Source: Natronobacterium gregoryi SP2
GTDB lineage: Archaea > Halobacteriota > Halobacteria > Halobacteriales > Natrialbaceae
Direction of reading: 5' to 3'
NCBI RefSeq assembly: GCF_000230715.2
Contig: NC_019792.1
Location: 1,860,001 to 1,924,000, forward strand
DNA: 64,000 bases
In this document: positions 8,399 to 17,763 of the stretch, piece by piece
Numbering within the stretch: position 1 is the first letter of the stretch
Layout of the letters: each line of letters starts with the position of its first letter
Made by a program: the position numbers and the translations under genes
The notes under the pieces: generated by a model
The model's input: the letters and a program-made list of their open reading frames with translations, nothing else
Told to the model about the DNA's origin: nothing
The model's database searches: none

Positions 8399-8809
8399 AT
8401 GCATACAGTCGGTACGTTCGCGCCGTCGTCGGTCGAGGAGGCACGGGAGCAGTTCGAGTCGGTCGGCCCCGCGGCTCAGACTGTCGTTCGCGAAGTCACG
8501 AAGGTCATGGAGTTCGATCCCGATGAGTACGACGATCGCGTCACGGGCGAGGTCGTCGAGACTGCCCGGGACGCCCTGTTTGCGAGTCTGCTCGAGGTGC
8601 AGGTCGGCACTCGAGAGGAGTACGAGTCGTGGCGTGACGCTTACGATGGTGGGGTCACGAAGGTCGGCCACGAGCGCGTCGATCACGTCGTCTGGCACGC
8701 CGGCCCCGAAGGTGAGGCGGTCGCGGCCACGTTCCAGGACGAGGAGGCGGCTGCGGTTGCGACGCTTCGCCGGCAGGCGTTCGGGCGGCTCTACCGGGAG
8801 CAGTTGTAG
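8399..8809 (+). CDS. DUF5809-type haloarchaeal protein
   Basis: This 136-residue soluble alpha/beta protein contains the conserved stretches GPAAQTVVREVTKVM, SLLEVQVGTREEYE and VWHAGPEGEAVAATFQDE. It agrees with my recollection of DUF5809, found beside DUF5810 in haloarchaea. No catalytic motif is seen and the function is unknown. It lies 32 bp after the DUF5810 gene and may be co-transcribed. Confidence 0.8.
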   Translation: MHTVGTFAPSSVEEAREQFESVGPAAQTVVREVTKVMEFDPDEYDDRVTGEVVETARDALFASLLEVQVGTREEYESWRDAYDGGVTKVGHERVDHVVWHAGPEGEAVAATFQDEEAAAVATLRRQAFGRLYREQL

Positions 8810-8854
8810 ACGGCATCGCCATCTATTCGACGGTCGAGTCCGCAGAGTTCTTCG

Positions 8855-9436
8855 ATGACCGAACCGGATTCCGAGGCGTGGACTCACCGCGAGTCGGCCA
8901 CCGAGTACAAGACTGGGTGGTACGACGGGGGGTACGATTTGGTCGAACAGCCCGACGGCACGGAGAAACGCTACTACTGGGCGGAGCTGCCGCCTGCGGT
9001 CGTCGTGGTCGCTCGCGTCGACGGTGATCGTCTCGCAGACGAGAGCGAGATGGGTAGTGAGGATCGACTCCTGTTCGTCGAACAGTACCGACCACCGATT
9101 CGCGAGACGCATCTGGAACTCCCTGCCGGTATCGTCGAGGACGGCGAGTCCTACACGCAGGCTGCCACGCGAGAACTCGAGGAGGAGACTGGTTTTCGCC
9201 CTTCGAGTACGGCTTTGCTGCAGGAGTATGCCGTTGCGACGGGCGTGCTCCGGCACGACCGTGGTGTCGTCTACGCGGCGGGACTCGAACTCGGCCAGCG
9301 AGAACTCGACAACAACGAGTTTCTCGAGGTGACGACGGTGCCGGTCGGGTCGGCGCTCGAGTGTGCTCGCGAACAGCCGGCCAACGACTCGACGCTGACG
9401 GCGCTGTTGCTTGCGAAAGAAGAGGGGTTGCTCTGA
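8855..9436 (+). CDS. NUDIX hydrolase (ADP-ribose pyrophosphatase type)
   Basis: This 193-residue NUDIX enzyme has a complete Nudix box at about 92-114 (GIVEDGESY...RELEEETGF, matching Gx5Ex7REUxEExGU). Upstream, LLFVEQYRPPIRETHLELPAG is typical of ADP-sugar and ADP-ribose pyrophosphatases. It would hydrolyse a nucleoside diphosphate linked to another moiety, using Mg ions bound by the Nudix glutamates. The exact substrate cannot be read from sequence. It is convergent and adjacent to the MCP gene. Confidence 0.9.
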   Translation: MTEPDSEAWTHRESATEYKTGWYDGGYDLVEQPDGTEKRYYWAELPPAVVVVARVDGDRLADESEMGSEDRLLFVEQYRPPIRETHLELPAGIVEDGESYTQAATRELEEETGFRPSSTALLQEYAVATGVLRHDRGVVYAAGLELGQRELDNNEFLEVTTVPVGSALECAREQPANDSTLTALLLAKEEGLL

Positions 9437-10621
9437 TCAGTAGAGACACCGCATGTCGTCGGTGTCGCGGCGAGTGATGAACCCCTCGACGGCGACTGCT
9501 GCTCCGGTCTCGTCGAAGACGCCTCGTCCTCGTTCGCGGACCGGGACGGCCGCGCCACGAGCGGTTTCGATTCGGTACGCGACGTCGAACGCGCGGTGGT
9601 CGGCGAGTGCTTCCTGGACGGCGTCCCAGACTGCGTCGGCGTCTTCGTCGTGGATGATGTCTTCGCCGAGTGTTACTGTTCCCGAGACCAACTGGTCGCT
9701 GTCGTAACCGGTGAGTCGTTTCGTTCCCTCGGAGGCGAAGACGACGGGCCATCCTTCTTCGTTCTCGACGCGGTAGGCCATCCCTGCCAGTCCGTCGACG
9801 TACGACGTGAGGTGATCGACGATTTCGGCCTGTTGCTCGACCAGCGCGCCGGCCTCGTCCATCTCGCCGTTGATCTGCGCTGATCGCTCGTCGACTTGTT
9901 CGACGCTGTCGGCGATCGTCTCGACGGTCTGGGCCTGATCGTCGTTGACTTCGGCGACTTCGGCGATGCCGGTCGCCGCTTCGTCGACGGTTTCGGTGAT
10001 TCCCTCGAACCGGTCGATGACGTCCTCGAGTTCGTCGCTGGTTTCGCGGAGCAACCTGTCGGTCTGTTCGACCTCTTCGCGAGTCGTGTTGGTCTGTTGC
10101 TGGAGTTCCGTGAGCTGCTCGGAGATGTCGTCGGCGTGTTCGCTGGTCTCGGTCGCGAGTGATTTGACTTCGTTCGCGATGACCGCGAACCCGTCGCCGC
10201 CGTCCCCGGTACGTGCGGCTTCGATCGAGGCGTTCAGCGCAAGCAGGTTCGTTTCGTCGGCGACGTCGCTGATTATCTCGATGACTGCGTCGACTTCCTC
10301 CATCTTCGACTCGAGTTCCTCCGTCGCTTCGTCGAGTCGTCGTGCGGAGTCGACGACTTCGGCCATCGTCTGCCAGACGTTCGCGCTCGTCCGGTGTCCG
10401 GTTTCTGCGCTTTCTCGGGCCCGTTCAGCGGCGTTCGACACTTCTTCGGAGCTTGCAGCGACTTCTTCGAGGGACGCGCTCAGGGCTTCGATTTCGCGAT
10501 AGATGTCGGAGAGCTCCTCGCTCTGGACGGTCGTCAGTTCTACCGTCTCCTCGACGTGGTCTCGCAACTGCGAGACGTGACTGCGGGCCCTCGAAAGTTC
10601 TCCCTGTCCGGCGTTCGTCAT
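9437..10621 (-). CDS. Soluble methyl-accepting transducer with C-terminal PAS domain
   Basis: This 394-residue cytoplasmic transducer has no membrane segment and no HAMP domain. An MCP coiled coil covers residues 20 to 270. The signalling tip lies at about 113-158 ([35 protein letters not shown]), which binds CheA and CheW. A PAS-like domain follows (about 280-385: [31 protein letters not shown]). Most transducers place PAS before the coiled coil, so this order is unusual. It lies far from the che cluster at 50-59 kb but should feed into it. The ligand or cofactor is unknown. Confidence 0.9.
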   Translation of the reverse strand: MTNAGQGELSRARSHVSQLRDHVEETVELTTVQSEELSDIYREIEALSASLEEVAASSEEVSNAAERARESAETGHRTSANVWQTMAEVVDSARRLDEATEELESKMEEVDAVIEIISDVADETNLLALNASIEAARTGDGGDGFAVIANEVKSLATETSEHADDISEQLTELQQQTNTTREEVEQTDRLLRETSDELEDVIDRFEGITETVDEAATGIAEVAEVNDDQAQTVETIADSVEQVDERSAQINGEMDEAGALVEQQAEIVDHLTSYVDGLAGMAYRVENEEGWPVVFASEGTKRLTGYDSDQLVSGTVTLGEDIIHDEDADAVWDAVQEALADHRAFDVAYRIETARGAAVPVRERGRGVFDETGAAVAVEGFITRRDTDDMRCLY

Positions 10622-10743
10622 ATCCTAAAGAGCAACTATACTGCAATAAGGGTTGTCGCCAACCGCCGCTCTCTCCCAGTGTCAGGCTACCACACGCTAT
10701 TTCGGGTGGCGAGCGTGTCTCGCTGCTCGGCGTGATCGAGCGC

Positions 10744-12171
10744 TCAGTGATCGGGGTCGTGATCGTGGGTGTGGTCGTGGTCGTGGGAGTGGCCGCTCCC
10801 ATCGCTTGCTTTTCCGATGTCACCGCCCGCGACGAGCGCGTCGTGGTCGCCTTCGATCATGTCCATGTTTTTCAGGTTGTCTCGTTCTTCGAACTCCTCG
10901 ATAGCCTCCCGCAGGTCGTTCTGGGTCAGCGTCGTCCGGTCCTCTGTCAGCGCCTCGAGGACGGCCTCTCGAAGCACCATTCGGAGGTCGCTGCCGGTTA
11001 GTCCTGCCGTCGCTTCGGCGATCAGTTGTGGGTCGAACTCCTCGATGTCCATCTGTCGGGTGATGACGCCGAGGATGTCCGCCCGCATCCCTTCGTCTGG
11101 TTTCGGGAAGTTGATGATCTCGTCGAAGCGCCGCCAGGCAGCGTCGTCTAGCTGGTCGGGGTGGTTTGTCGCGCCGATGAGCAAGACGTCGTCTTCGATG
11201 AGCGAGATGTTGTCGATGCTCTTCAGTAAGGTGTTGACGGCACGTTTGAGAGCGGCGTGTTCGTCGCTGCGTCGCGTTTTGGCGACGAAGTCGAACTCGT
11301 CGATGAAGAGGATACACGGCGAGAGCCGTTTTGCGACTTCGAACGTCTTGTCGACGTTTTTGGCCGTTTCGCCCAGATACTGGCTCGTGATCATCGAGAG
11401 TTTGACCTCGACGAACGGCAGATCCATCTCCTGGGCCAGTGCCTGTGCCGTCGAGGTCTTGCCTGTCCCAGGAGGACCGACGAACAGCAACTTGCCGATC
11501 TCGCGCAGTCCGATCTGGGAGAGGTAGTCCCGGTGTTCGATCGCCTTGGCGATCTTGTCGAGTTCGTTCTCCTGATCGTCGGTCAACACGAGGTCGTCTA
11601 GCGTCGTCTCGACTTCCTCGGGAGCCCGGACATCGACGAGGTCGAGCATCTCCTCGTCTTCCTCGTCGTCGAAGTACTCCTCTAACAGGCCGTCGATCCA
11701 GACCCGGTCGGCCTGGATCGGTCGGTTTCGCTCGCGTGCCGCCTCGTGGCCGACGTCGACGTCGTACTCGTCGTGTTCCTCGAAGTATTTCGCGAGCGTC
11801 GGGTTCTCGAGCAGTCGTTTTTCGTCGACTCGCTCGAAGAACCACTCTTCGGCCATGTCCTGCTGTGTGAGCGAGAGTGTGCCAGAGAACTCGTCGCGTT
11901 CGGTAAACAGCAGGTCGGAGACGGCGCTCCAGGGTTGATCGATGTCCGTCGCCTCGCGGGCGGCGGTGGTCGTCACCGAGAGCGGTCGGCTGATCCCGGC
12001 GTGGCGGTCGGTCGTTTCGCTCCCGTCTTCGTCGCTTGCGTTACCGCCGGCTCCGGTCCAGAATACCCGGCGAAACGACGGTGGGAGGTCGTTCTCGTCT
12101 AACGTCCGGTCGTCGGAATATACGCTCGTCGTGAGCAGGAACTCGACGACATCGAGCGCCCCAGTACTCAT
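10744..12171 (-). CDS. AAA ATPase with histidine-rich C-terminal tail
   Basis: The product is 475 residues from the ATG at 12171. The N-terminal 180 residues have no recognised domain. A single AAA module follows, with Walker A GPPGTGKTS at about 232, Walker B ILFIDEFDF at about 291, sensor-1 LLIGATNHPDQLD and arginine finger region RRFDEII. The last 16 residues (GHSHDHDHTHDHDPDH) contain seven histidines, a likely Ni/Co/Zn-binding tail. It is related to the proteasome-ATPase/Cdc48 class of AAA proteins but has one domain only. The remodelled substrate is unknown. Confidence 0.85.
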   Translation of the reverse strand: MSTGALDVVEFLLTTSVYSDDRTLDENDLPPSFRRVFWTGAGGNASDEDGSETTDRHAGISRPLSVTTTAAREATDIDQPWSAVSDLLFTERDEFSGTLSLTQQDMAEEWFFERVDEKRLLENPTLAKYFEEHDEYDVDVGHEAARERNRPIQADRVWIDGLLEEYFDDEEDEEMLDLVDVRAPEEVETTLDDLVLTDDQENELDKIAKAIEHRDYLSQIGLREIGKLLFVGPPGTGKTSTAQALAQEMDLPFVEVKLSMITSQYLGETAKNVDKTFEVAKRLSPCILFIDEFDFVAKTRRSDEHAALKRAVNTLLKSIDNISLIEDDVLLIGATNHPDQLDDAAWRRFDEIINFPKPDEGMRADILGVITRQMDIEEFDPQLIAEATAGLTGSDLRMVLREAVLEALTEDRTTLTQNDLREAIEEFEERDNLKNMDMIEGDHDALVAGGDIGKASDGSGHSHDHDHTHDHDPDH

Positions 12172-12296
12172 TCGTTCGACGTACCATCCACACGGTCTTA
12201 ACAGCGTCGTCATCCAGAGCGCGTGTAGGCGAGTTCCCCACGGCCGAGCGCCCGTTCAACATAACGGTTTTCGTCCGTCGGCACGCACGCATTCGT

Positions 12297-12665
12297 ATGA
12301 ACGTGCTGATGGGCCTCGGAGGTAGTGATCAATCGATCAAAACGCTCCGACGGACGATCAGTCGAACGGAGGAGGTCGGGGACGACCTCACGATAGCAAT
12401 TCTCGAGAAACCGGAATCGAAGCGGTCCCAGGAGGAGATGCGGGACCGAACCGTGGCGGTTCTCGCGGAATCCGATGTCGACGCCGAAATCGTCACGCTC
12501 GAGGGTGACCCCGGCAGCGCACTGGTCGACTACGCCGAACAGGGAGAGTTCGACCAACTCGTAATCGGTGGCGGCACCCTGAGTCCGATGGGGAAGATCC
12601 AGCTCGGCCCGATCACCGAGTTCGTCCTGCTGAACGCTCCGACGACGGTCAAACTGGTGCGATAA
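12297..12665 (+). CDS. Short UspA-family protein
   Basis: This 122-residue universal-stress-type protein (MNVLMGLGGSDQSIKTLRRT) is shorter than the usual 140-150. The nucleotide-loop region (VIGGGTLSPMGKIQLGPITE) departs from the standard Gx2Gx9G(S/T), so ATP binding is doubtful. A TATA-like GGTTTTCG lies about 28 bp before the ATG. It ends 2 bp before the GNAT gene and the two are probably one operon. Confidence 0.8.
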   Translation: MNVLMGLGGSDQSIKTLRRTISRTEEVGDDLTIAILEKPESKRSQEEMRDRTVAVLAESDVDAEIVTLEGDPGSALVDYAEQGEFDQLVIGGGTLSPMGKIQLGPITEFVLLNAPTTVKLVR

Positions 12666-12667
12666 CG

Positions 12668-13243
12668 ATGTCAGGAACGCGCGTCTACCCGGACGAACCG
12701 GTCGGCTCGTTCCCCTCGCCACCGACGACTTTCGAGGATACGGAGGGGCGCTCGATCGAGATTCGGGTGCCGGACGCGTTCGACGACGTCATCGACGACG
12801 TCGTCGACATGTACGAGGCGTTCGATCCGACCGACCGTGCCCAGGGTATTCCGCCGACCGGCGAGAAACGCATCCGGGGCTGGCTCGAGACGATCGCCGA
12901 CGAGAGTATCAACGTCGTTGCACGCCATGGCGAGGACGTGGTCGGTCACGCGATGCTCGTCCCCGACGCCGAAGAGCCGCCGTCGGTCGAGGACGGCACC
13001 GTCACCGACGCCGACGTCGAGTGGGAACTGGCGATTTTCGTCCTCCAGGAGTTCCAGCGAGCCGGGAACGGGACGGCACTGCTCGAGACCCTGCTGGGCC
13101 ACGCCAGCGATGTCGGCATCACTCACGTCTGGCTCACCGTCGAGCGCTGGAACAGTTCGGCTATCGCACTCTACGAGCGTGTCGGGTTCGAGGCGATCGG
13201 TTCGGAGAGTTTCGAGCAGGAGATGACGATTCTGCTACACTGA
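12668..13243 (+). CDS. GNAT-family acetyltransferase
   Basis: This 191-residue GNAT enzyme has the acetyl-CoA loop at about residues 125-135 (EFQRAGNGTALLETLLGHA) and the common C-terminal strand HVWLTVERWNSSAIALYERV. The N-terminus includes FEDTEGRSIEIRVPDAFDDV. The substrate is unknown. It follows the short UspA gene, and its 3-prime end overlaps the convergent UspA gene by 9 bp. Confidence 0.85.
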   Translation: MSGTRVYPDEPVGSFPSPPTTFEDTEGRSIEIRVPDAFDDVIDDVVDMYEAFDPTDRAQGIPPTGEKRIRGWLETIADESINVVARHGEDVVGHAMLVPDAEEPPSVEDGTVTDADVEWELAIFVLQEFQRAGNGTALLETLLGHASDVGITHVWLTVERWNSSAIALYERVGFEAIGSESFEQEMTILLH

Positions 13244-13693
13244 AAGCACTGGCTGGCTGGCATAAGAGAGGACGTATTCGGCTGCTTTCTCGAGGACTTC
13301 CGCGGAGGGTTCGGTGACGGGCTCTCTCGGAAGGACGATGAAGTCGGCGTCGACCTCGTCGGCGGTGTTGAGGACGACGTTGCCTGGATGGCGGGCTTTG
13401 CGGGTCTGGGAGAAGCCGTCGTCGACGGAGGTCGTAAGTGTCACGCCTTGGTCGTCGGCAATGCTGCCCACGTCGTCGAAAAATCCTTGCGTTTTCTGTG
13501 CGACGTCGTCTTCGTCGACGGTTCCTGCGTCCAGTCCACGAACGACGCCGCGCCCGAGCACGAACAGGGCGTGGACGTCTGCGTCGTGCCGATCTGCGAT
13601 GGAGACAGCGTACTCGACGGCGGTAGCGGACTCGTCACTTCCGTCGACCGGTGCCAGGACTGTGTCGACGGAAAACTGCGCGATATCGTCCAT
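13235..13693 (-). CDS. Universal stress protein (UspA family)
   Basis: This is a 152-residue UspA protein starting at the ATG at 13693 (MDDIAQFSVDTVLAPVDGSDESATAVEYAV). The C-terminal loop VLPREPVTEPSAEVLEKAAE replaces the canonical glycine loop, so nucleotide binding is uncertain. It is divergent from the UspA gene at 13827 and shares a 133-bp promoter region with it. The role is inferred from the family only. Confidence 0.85.
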   Translation of the reverse strand: MDDIAQFSVDTVLAPVDGSDESATAVEYAVSIADRHDADVHALFVLGRGVVRGLDAGTVDEDDVAQKTQGFFDDVGSIADDQGVTLTTSVDDGFSQTRKARHPGNVVLNTADEVDADFIVLPREPVTEPSAEVLEKAAEYVLSYASQPVLSV

Positions 13694-13826
13694 ACGCGCC
13701 AGTGTGTCCCCACGACGCAAAAAAGCTCCCCCACCGAGTCTGATCGAAACCGATCGAGTCCCATCGACGTTCGATCGACGCCGACGAGCGGGGACGTTTA
13801 AGCCATCGGAGGGTAAATCCACGTCT

Positions 13827-14279
13827 ATGTTCGATACGGTCGTGGTCGCCACTGATGGCTCCGAGAGCGTCAAGCGGGCCGTCGACGTCGCGGTCGATCT
13901 CGCCGCGCGGTTCGACGCCGACGTTCACGCGCTGTCGGTCGTCGACGCCAGCGAGGTCGATGCCTCTCCCGAACAGCTCCAAGACGAACTCCGAACGGCA
14001 CTCGAGACGACGGCAGACGCCGCGCTCGCGACCGTCGAGGACCGCACCGACAGGGCGGTGACGACGGCCGTCCGTGAGGGCCGACCTGCCGCCGAGATCG
14101 GTGAGTACGTCCGCGAGGTCGACGCCGATGTCGTCGCCACCGGCACTCGTGGTCGCCACGGCGAGAACCGACTGCTGTTGGGAAGCGTCGCCGAACGCGT
14201 CGTCCGCACGTCGCCCGTGCCCGTCCTCACGGTCCGACAGATCGAACGGGGAGACGGCGACGAGGAGGCAAGCGCCTGA
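13827..14279 (+). CDS. Universal stress protein (UspA family)
   Basis: This is a 150-residue canonical UspA protein starting MFDTVVVATDGSESVKRAVD, with a complete nucleotide-binding loop GTRGRHGENRLLLGSVAERV (Gx2Gx9GS). A TTTAAG box 28 bp before the ATG marks a leaderless start. Its TGA stop is also the first three bases of a dispersed palindromic repeat (see 14277-14361). Confidence 0.92.
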   Translation: MFDTVVVATDGSESVKRAVDVAVDLAARFDADVHALSVVDASEVDASPEQLQDELRTALETTADAALATVEDRTDRAVTTAVREGRPAAEIGEYVREVDADVVATGTRGRHGENRLLLGSVAERVVRTSPVPVLTVRQIERGDGDEEASA

Positions 14280-14361
14280 GACGGATTACTGTACCGATTT
14301 ACCGGCGCAACCGCCGCCCGGGTCGCAGTTGTGCCGGAACTGACTTACAGTAAACCGTATG
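14277..14361 (+). repeat. Dispersed palindromic repeat, copy R1
   Basis: This 85-bp palindromic element begins TGAGACGGATTACTGTACCG and ends ACTTACAGTAAACCGTATG. The terminal inverted repeats (ACGGATTACTGTA and its complement with one change) are followed by an inner GC-rich inverted repeat around ACCGGCGCAACCGC. A partial second copy (TGAGACGGATTGCTGTCCCG) starts directly at 14360. The first TGA is the stop codon of the UspA gene. It is near-identical to the inverted copy at 18671. Confidence 0.85.
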
Positions 14362-14500
14362 AGACGGATTGCTGTCCCGATGTGTTGGTGTGGTGTCACC
14401 GCTTCGGACCGCGGTCGCACCGCAAGTGACACACAGGACCCGTCTGTTCCGGCCTCTCCGGACCGGCGCTTACTTCCCCCGTCGCCCCCGAGCAGGTGAT

Positions 14501-15691
14501 ATGTACGACCAACTCATCGAAAGCGGTGATCTCCCGATCGCCCGCAAGTCCGTGCTGCCGGGAACCGGCTTCTTCCTTCCCGACAGCCTCGAGGCAGATC
14601 TCGAGGACGAGCAGACTGCGGCTGCACTCGAGGGGGCAGAGGTCGCCGTCGTCGCGGACCCGGACGCGGACGGCCTCGCCTGCGTCGCCCTGCTTCGGGA
14701 GGCCTACGACGATGTCCGTGACGTACCGGAACCGGAGTCCGACGACGAAGACGAAGACGAAGACCCGTCGCTCGAGGAGATCGAGCCGACGCCACACGAG
14801 GTCGCCTTACTCCCCGCGAGCCCACACGACATCGAGGACGCACTCGAGCGCGTCGCCGACCACGCTGCCGAGGGGATCGACCTCTACGTCTGTGACCTCG
14901 CACCGGACAAATACGAGTACGTCGAGGACGAACTCGAGGCAGCTACAGAGACTGCGGAGTCGATCGCGTGGTACGACCACCACCAGTGGGACGACGATGT
15001 TGCCGCGGCCGTCCGAGCGGCCGGCGTCGATCTCGTCGTCGGCGACTCCGATGAGGAGTGTAGCGCCGATGTCGTCTCCCGGTCGCTCGAGTACGACTTT
15101 TCCCCGATGTACGAGGAACTGGCCGCGGTCACTCGAGACCACGACCTCTGGCTGCGCGAGGATCAACGAAGCGACGACCTCGCGGATTATGCCTACTGGA
15201 CCGACCCTGCCGAGTACGTCGAAGTCGTCCGCGAGTACGGTGTCGACCTCCCTGACTGGGTCCAGGAGTTCATCGAGGAGCGCCGCGTCGAGAAGGAGGC
15301 GCTAATCGAGCAGGCGACCATGCGGGCGGAGTTCCGGGAGATCGGCGACTACACGGTCGGCGTCACCTACGGTCGCTGTTCGCAAAACGAGGTCGCCGAG
15401 GCGATGCGCGAACGGGGTGCCGACGCGTCGGTGATCGTCAAGCCTGCCGGCTCGGCCTCCATCCGCGGCACCGACGAGTTCGACCGCTGCCACGAGGTCG
15501 CGGGGAAGGTAAACGGCGGCGGCCACCCGAAAGCCGCAGGCTGCAAGCCCGACATCTACGACGACATGCTCGACTACGCTACCCACTGGACCTCCCGCGG
15601 TGCGGTGGCCAAACAGGTCATCCTCGATGCGTTCCGGGACGTAGTCGAGGCCGAAACCGAGTCGGAATCCCCGGACGATTCCGAAGCGTAG
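14501..15691 (+). CDS. DHH-family phosphoesterase (RecJ-like)
   Basis: This 396-residue DHH/DHHA1 protein has motif I DPDADG at 53-58, motif II CDLAP at about 131, the DHH motif at 159-161 (WYDHHQW) and the DHHA1 signature GGGHPKAAG at about 339. It would be a Mn-dependent exonuclease or oligonucleotide phosphatase of the RecJ/GAN/Nrn class. An acidic insert at about 79-95 is lineage-specific. An SD-like AGGTGAT sits immediately before the ATG. It lies between the two repeat copies R1 and R2. Confidence 0.88.
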   Translation: MYDQLIESGDLPIARKSVLPGTGFFLPDSLEADLEDEQTAAALEGAEVAVVADPDADGLACVALLREAYDDVRDVPEPESDDEDEDEDPSLEEIEPTPHEVALLPASPHDIEDALERVADHAAEGIDLYVCDLAPDKYEYVEDELEAATETAESIAWYDHHQWDDDVAAAVRAAGVDLVVGDSDEECSADVVSRSLEYDFSPMYEELAAVTRDHDLWLREDQRSDDLADYAYWTDPAEYVEVVREYGVDLPDWVQEFIEERRVEKEALIEQATMRAEFREIGDYTVGVTYGRCSQNEVAEAMRERGADASVIVKPAGSASIRGTDEFDRCHEVAGKVNGGGHPKAAGCKPDIYDDMLDYATHWTSRGAVAKQVILDAFRDVVEAETESESPDDSEA

Positions 15692-15696
15692 AGTCT

Positions 15697-17658
15697 TTAC
15701 TCGCGATCTCCAGCTAATTCGATTGCTGGAAGCTCGTCCGCCGGCTCGAACCCGAACACCTCGCCGTAAAACGCAAGTTCGAGTTCGGACGCCCGCTTTC
15801 TCGACCCTGCGTTGCGGAACCCGTGCTGTTCGTCCTCGAAGACGACAAGGTCGTGGGGAACGTCGTTCTCCTCGAGCGCGTCGGCCATCGATTCGGCCTG
15901 CGAGAGCGGGACGACGGGGTCGTCCTCGCCCTGGAGCAATAGGACGGGCGCGTCGACCTCGTCGGCGTGGTGGCGAGTTGACCGTTCGCGGTAGGTCTCT
16001 TCGAGTTCGGGGTAGGGACCGACCAGCTGGTCGAGGTACTGCGACTCGAACTTGTGGGTGAGTTCGGCGAGTCGCTCGAGGTCGGCCACGCCGTAGTAGC
16101 TCGTCCCGGCGGTGAAGGCGTCGTGGAACGCAAGCGCCGAGAGAACCACGAACCCGCCGGCGCTCCCGCCACTTACCGCCAGTCGGTCCGGATCGACCCG
16201 TTGCTCGTCGGCGAGGTGGTCGGCGGCGTCGATGCAGTCGGTGACGTCGACGTGACCCCAGTTGCCATACAGTTCCTGGCGGTACGCTCGGCCGTAGCCC
16301 GTCGACCCCCGGTAGTTGACGTCCGCGACGGCGAACCCGCGGCTGGTGACGTACTGGATGCCGAGGTCGAACGCCGGTTGAGTCGAACTCGTCGGACCGC
16401 CGTGGACGGTCACGAGCAGCGGTGGCGCTTCGTCCGCTGGCGGTTCGGCGTCAGGATTCGTCGGCGGGTAGACGAACGCGTGGGACTCGGCACCGTCGCG
16501 GGTCTCGTAGGTGACGTGTTCGGGTCGGGAGAGATAGGCGTCGTCGACGTCGGCCTCGGGTCCCTGGCGCAGCACCTCGTGGCCCGTTCCGTCGCCCGGC
16601 GACCACCGCACGATACTGGTCGGTGTCGTCGGCCCGCTGGCAGGAACGACGATCGATTCACCGTCGGTCTCGAGTCGCGGCGCGGACGTGGCGTAGGGGA
16701 ACGCGACGGCCTCGCGGCCACCGTCCTCGTCTACGAGTTCGAGCGACCGTTCGCCCTCGCGGGTGACGATCGCGGCGACGCGACCGTCCGTGAGGAAGCC
16801 GTACGTCGAGAGGCCGAGCAACCACTGCGGGACGCCGTACTCGGCGGTCTCTTCTCGGTAGGGGAGCCACTCGCCGTCCTCGCGGCGATAGAGGTTCCAC
16901 CAGCCGGTCCGGCCCGAGACGGCGTGGAGCGTCCCGTCGGCACGCCACTCGGGTTGGAACACCGATTCGTCGGGACTGCCCATGACGACGCGTTCGTTCT
17001 CGAGTTTGCCGTCGGCGACGATGTCGGCGACGTGGAGTTCGGTCCCGTCCCATGGCAGTCCCGGGTGGTCCCAGGTGAGCCAGGCGAGTCGGTCGCCGTC
17101 GGGAGAGCGTCTCGGCGCGGCGTAGAAGTCGTGGCTCGAGGCCACGACCTGTGGCTTCTCGCTCCCGTCGGCGAGGAGTCGAACCAGCGTCGTCACGGGT
17201 TCGTCGTCGTCACCCGTCTCGCTGGCCGCGTCGTGGTTCTCCCGGACACAGTACAGGTACCTGTCGCTGCCCTCGAAGTCCGCGTACCGGAGGCCGCGCT
17301 CGGTCTCGGGTTCCGGGGTGATCGGTTCGGGTTCGTCGTCGATCGGCTGCCGGTAGACGCGCTGGTCGTCGTCGCCGGCGAAGAAGACGACGCCGTCTTG
17401 CACCGTGAAGTCGCCACCACCGTACTCGTGGACGAGCGTCCGGACGTTCGCGTCGTCGGGCGTTACGTCCTCGCGTTCGTCGCCGTCGTGACGAACGACG
17501 ATGCCGCGACTGTCCTCGTCGGGACGCTGCTCTCGCCAGTAGACGGTTCCGTCGTCGACGGTCAGGTGGCCGAAGTCGATGCTCCCTTCCGCGACCATCT
17601 CTGCTGAGATGGGGGATTGCCACGCCCCGTACGGGGTAGCCTCGGTGTTTGGGTGCAC
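15697..17658 (-). CDS. S9 family peptidase (prolyl-oligopeptidase/acylaminoacyl type)
   Basis: This 653-residue serine peptidase has an N-terminal beta-propeller (about 40-400) and a C-terminal alpha/beta-hydrolase domain. The catalytic Ser lies in GGSAGGF at about 499, Asp in GEDDPVVPLS at about 580 and His in DEQHGFR at about 612. The oxyanion segment TVHGGPTSST is present. There is no signal peptide, so it is probably cytoplasmic and cleaves peptides or acyl-peptides. It is convergent with the DHH gene, with only 5 bp between the stops. Confidence 0.92.
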   Translation of the reverse strand: MHPNTEATPYGAWQSPISAEMVAEGSIDFGHLTVDDGTVYWREQRPDEDSRGIVVRHDGDEREDVTPDDANVRTLVHEYGGGDFTVQDGVVFFAGDDDQRVYRQPIDDEPEPITPEPETERGLRYADFEGSDRYLYCVRENHDAASETGDDDEPVTTLVRLLADGSEKPQVVASSHDFYAAPRRSPDGDRLAWLTWDHPGLPWDGTELHVADIVADGKLENERVVMGSPDESVFQPEWRADGTLHAVSGRTGWWNLYRREDGEWLPYREETAEYGVPQWLLGLSTYGFLTDGRVAAIVTREGERSLELVDEDGGREAVAFPYATSAPRLETDGESIVVPASGPTTPTSIVRWSPGDGTGHEVLRQGPEADVDDAYLSRPEHVTYETRDGAESHAFVYPPTNPDAEPPADEAPPLLVTVHGGPTSSTQPAFDLGIQYVTSRGFAVADVNYRGSTGYGRAYRQELYGNWGHVDVTDCIDAADHLADEQRVDPDRLAVSGGSAGGFVVLSALAFHDAFTAGTSYYGVADLERLAELTHKFESQYLDQLVGPYPELEETYRERSTRHHADEVDAPVLLLQGEDDPVVPLSQAESMADALEENDVPHDLVVFEDEQHGFRNAGSRKRASELELAFYGEVFGFEPADELPAIELAGDRE

Positions 17659-17763
17659 GGAACATGGGTTCTCGCGGGGTTAGTATCAAGACTCGGGTCG
17701 CGGTGAGCGTTCGATACTCGATCTCGATGGGGTCAGCGGTTCGGACCGAACCGAGGGGCTGGA

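Noticed and set aside
12297-12665. Truncated UspA pseudogene
   Set aside because: The gene has a good start and promoter, an uninterrupted fold and a normal stop. It is short but shows no frameshift, so it is kept as a gene.
16054-17607. Long open frame of about 517 codons antisense to the S9 peptidase
   Set aside because: It exists only because GC-rich acidic codons leave few stops on the opposite strand. It has no family-like motif, and the sense gene has a complete catalytic triad.
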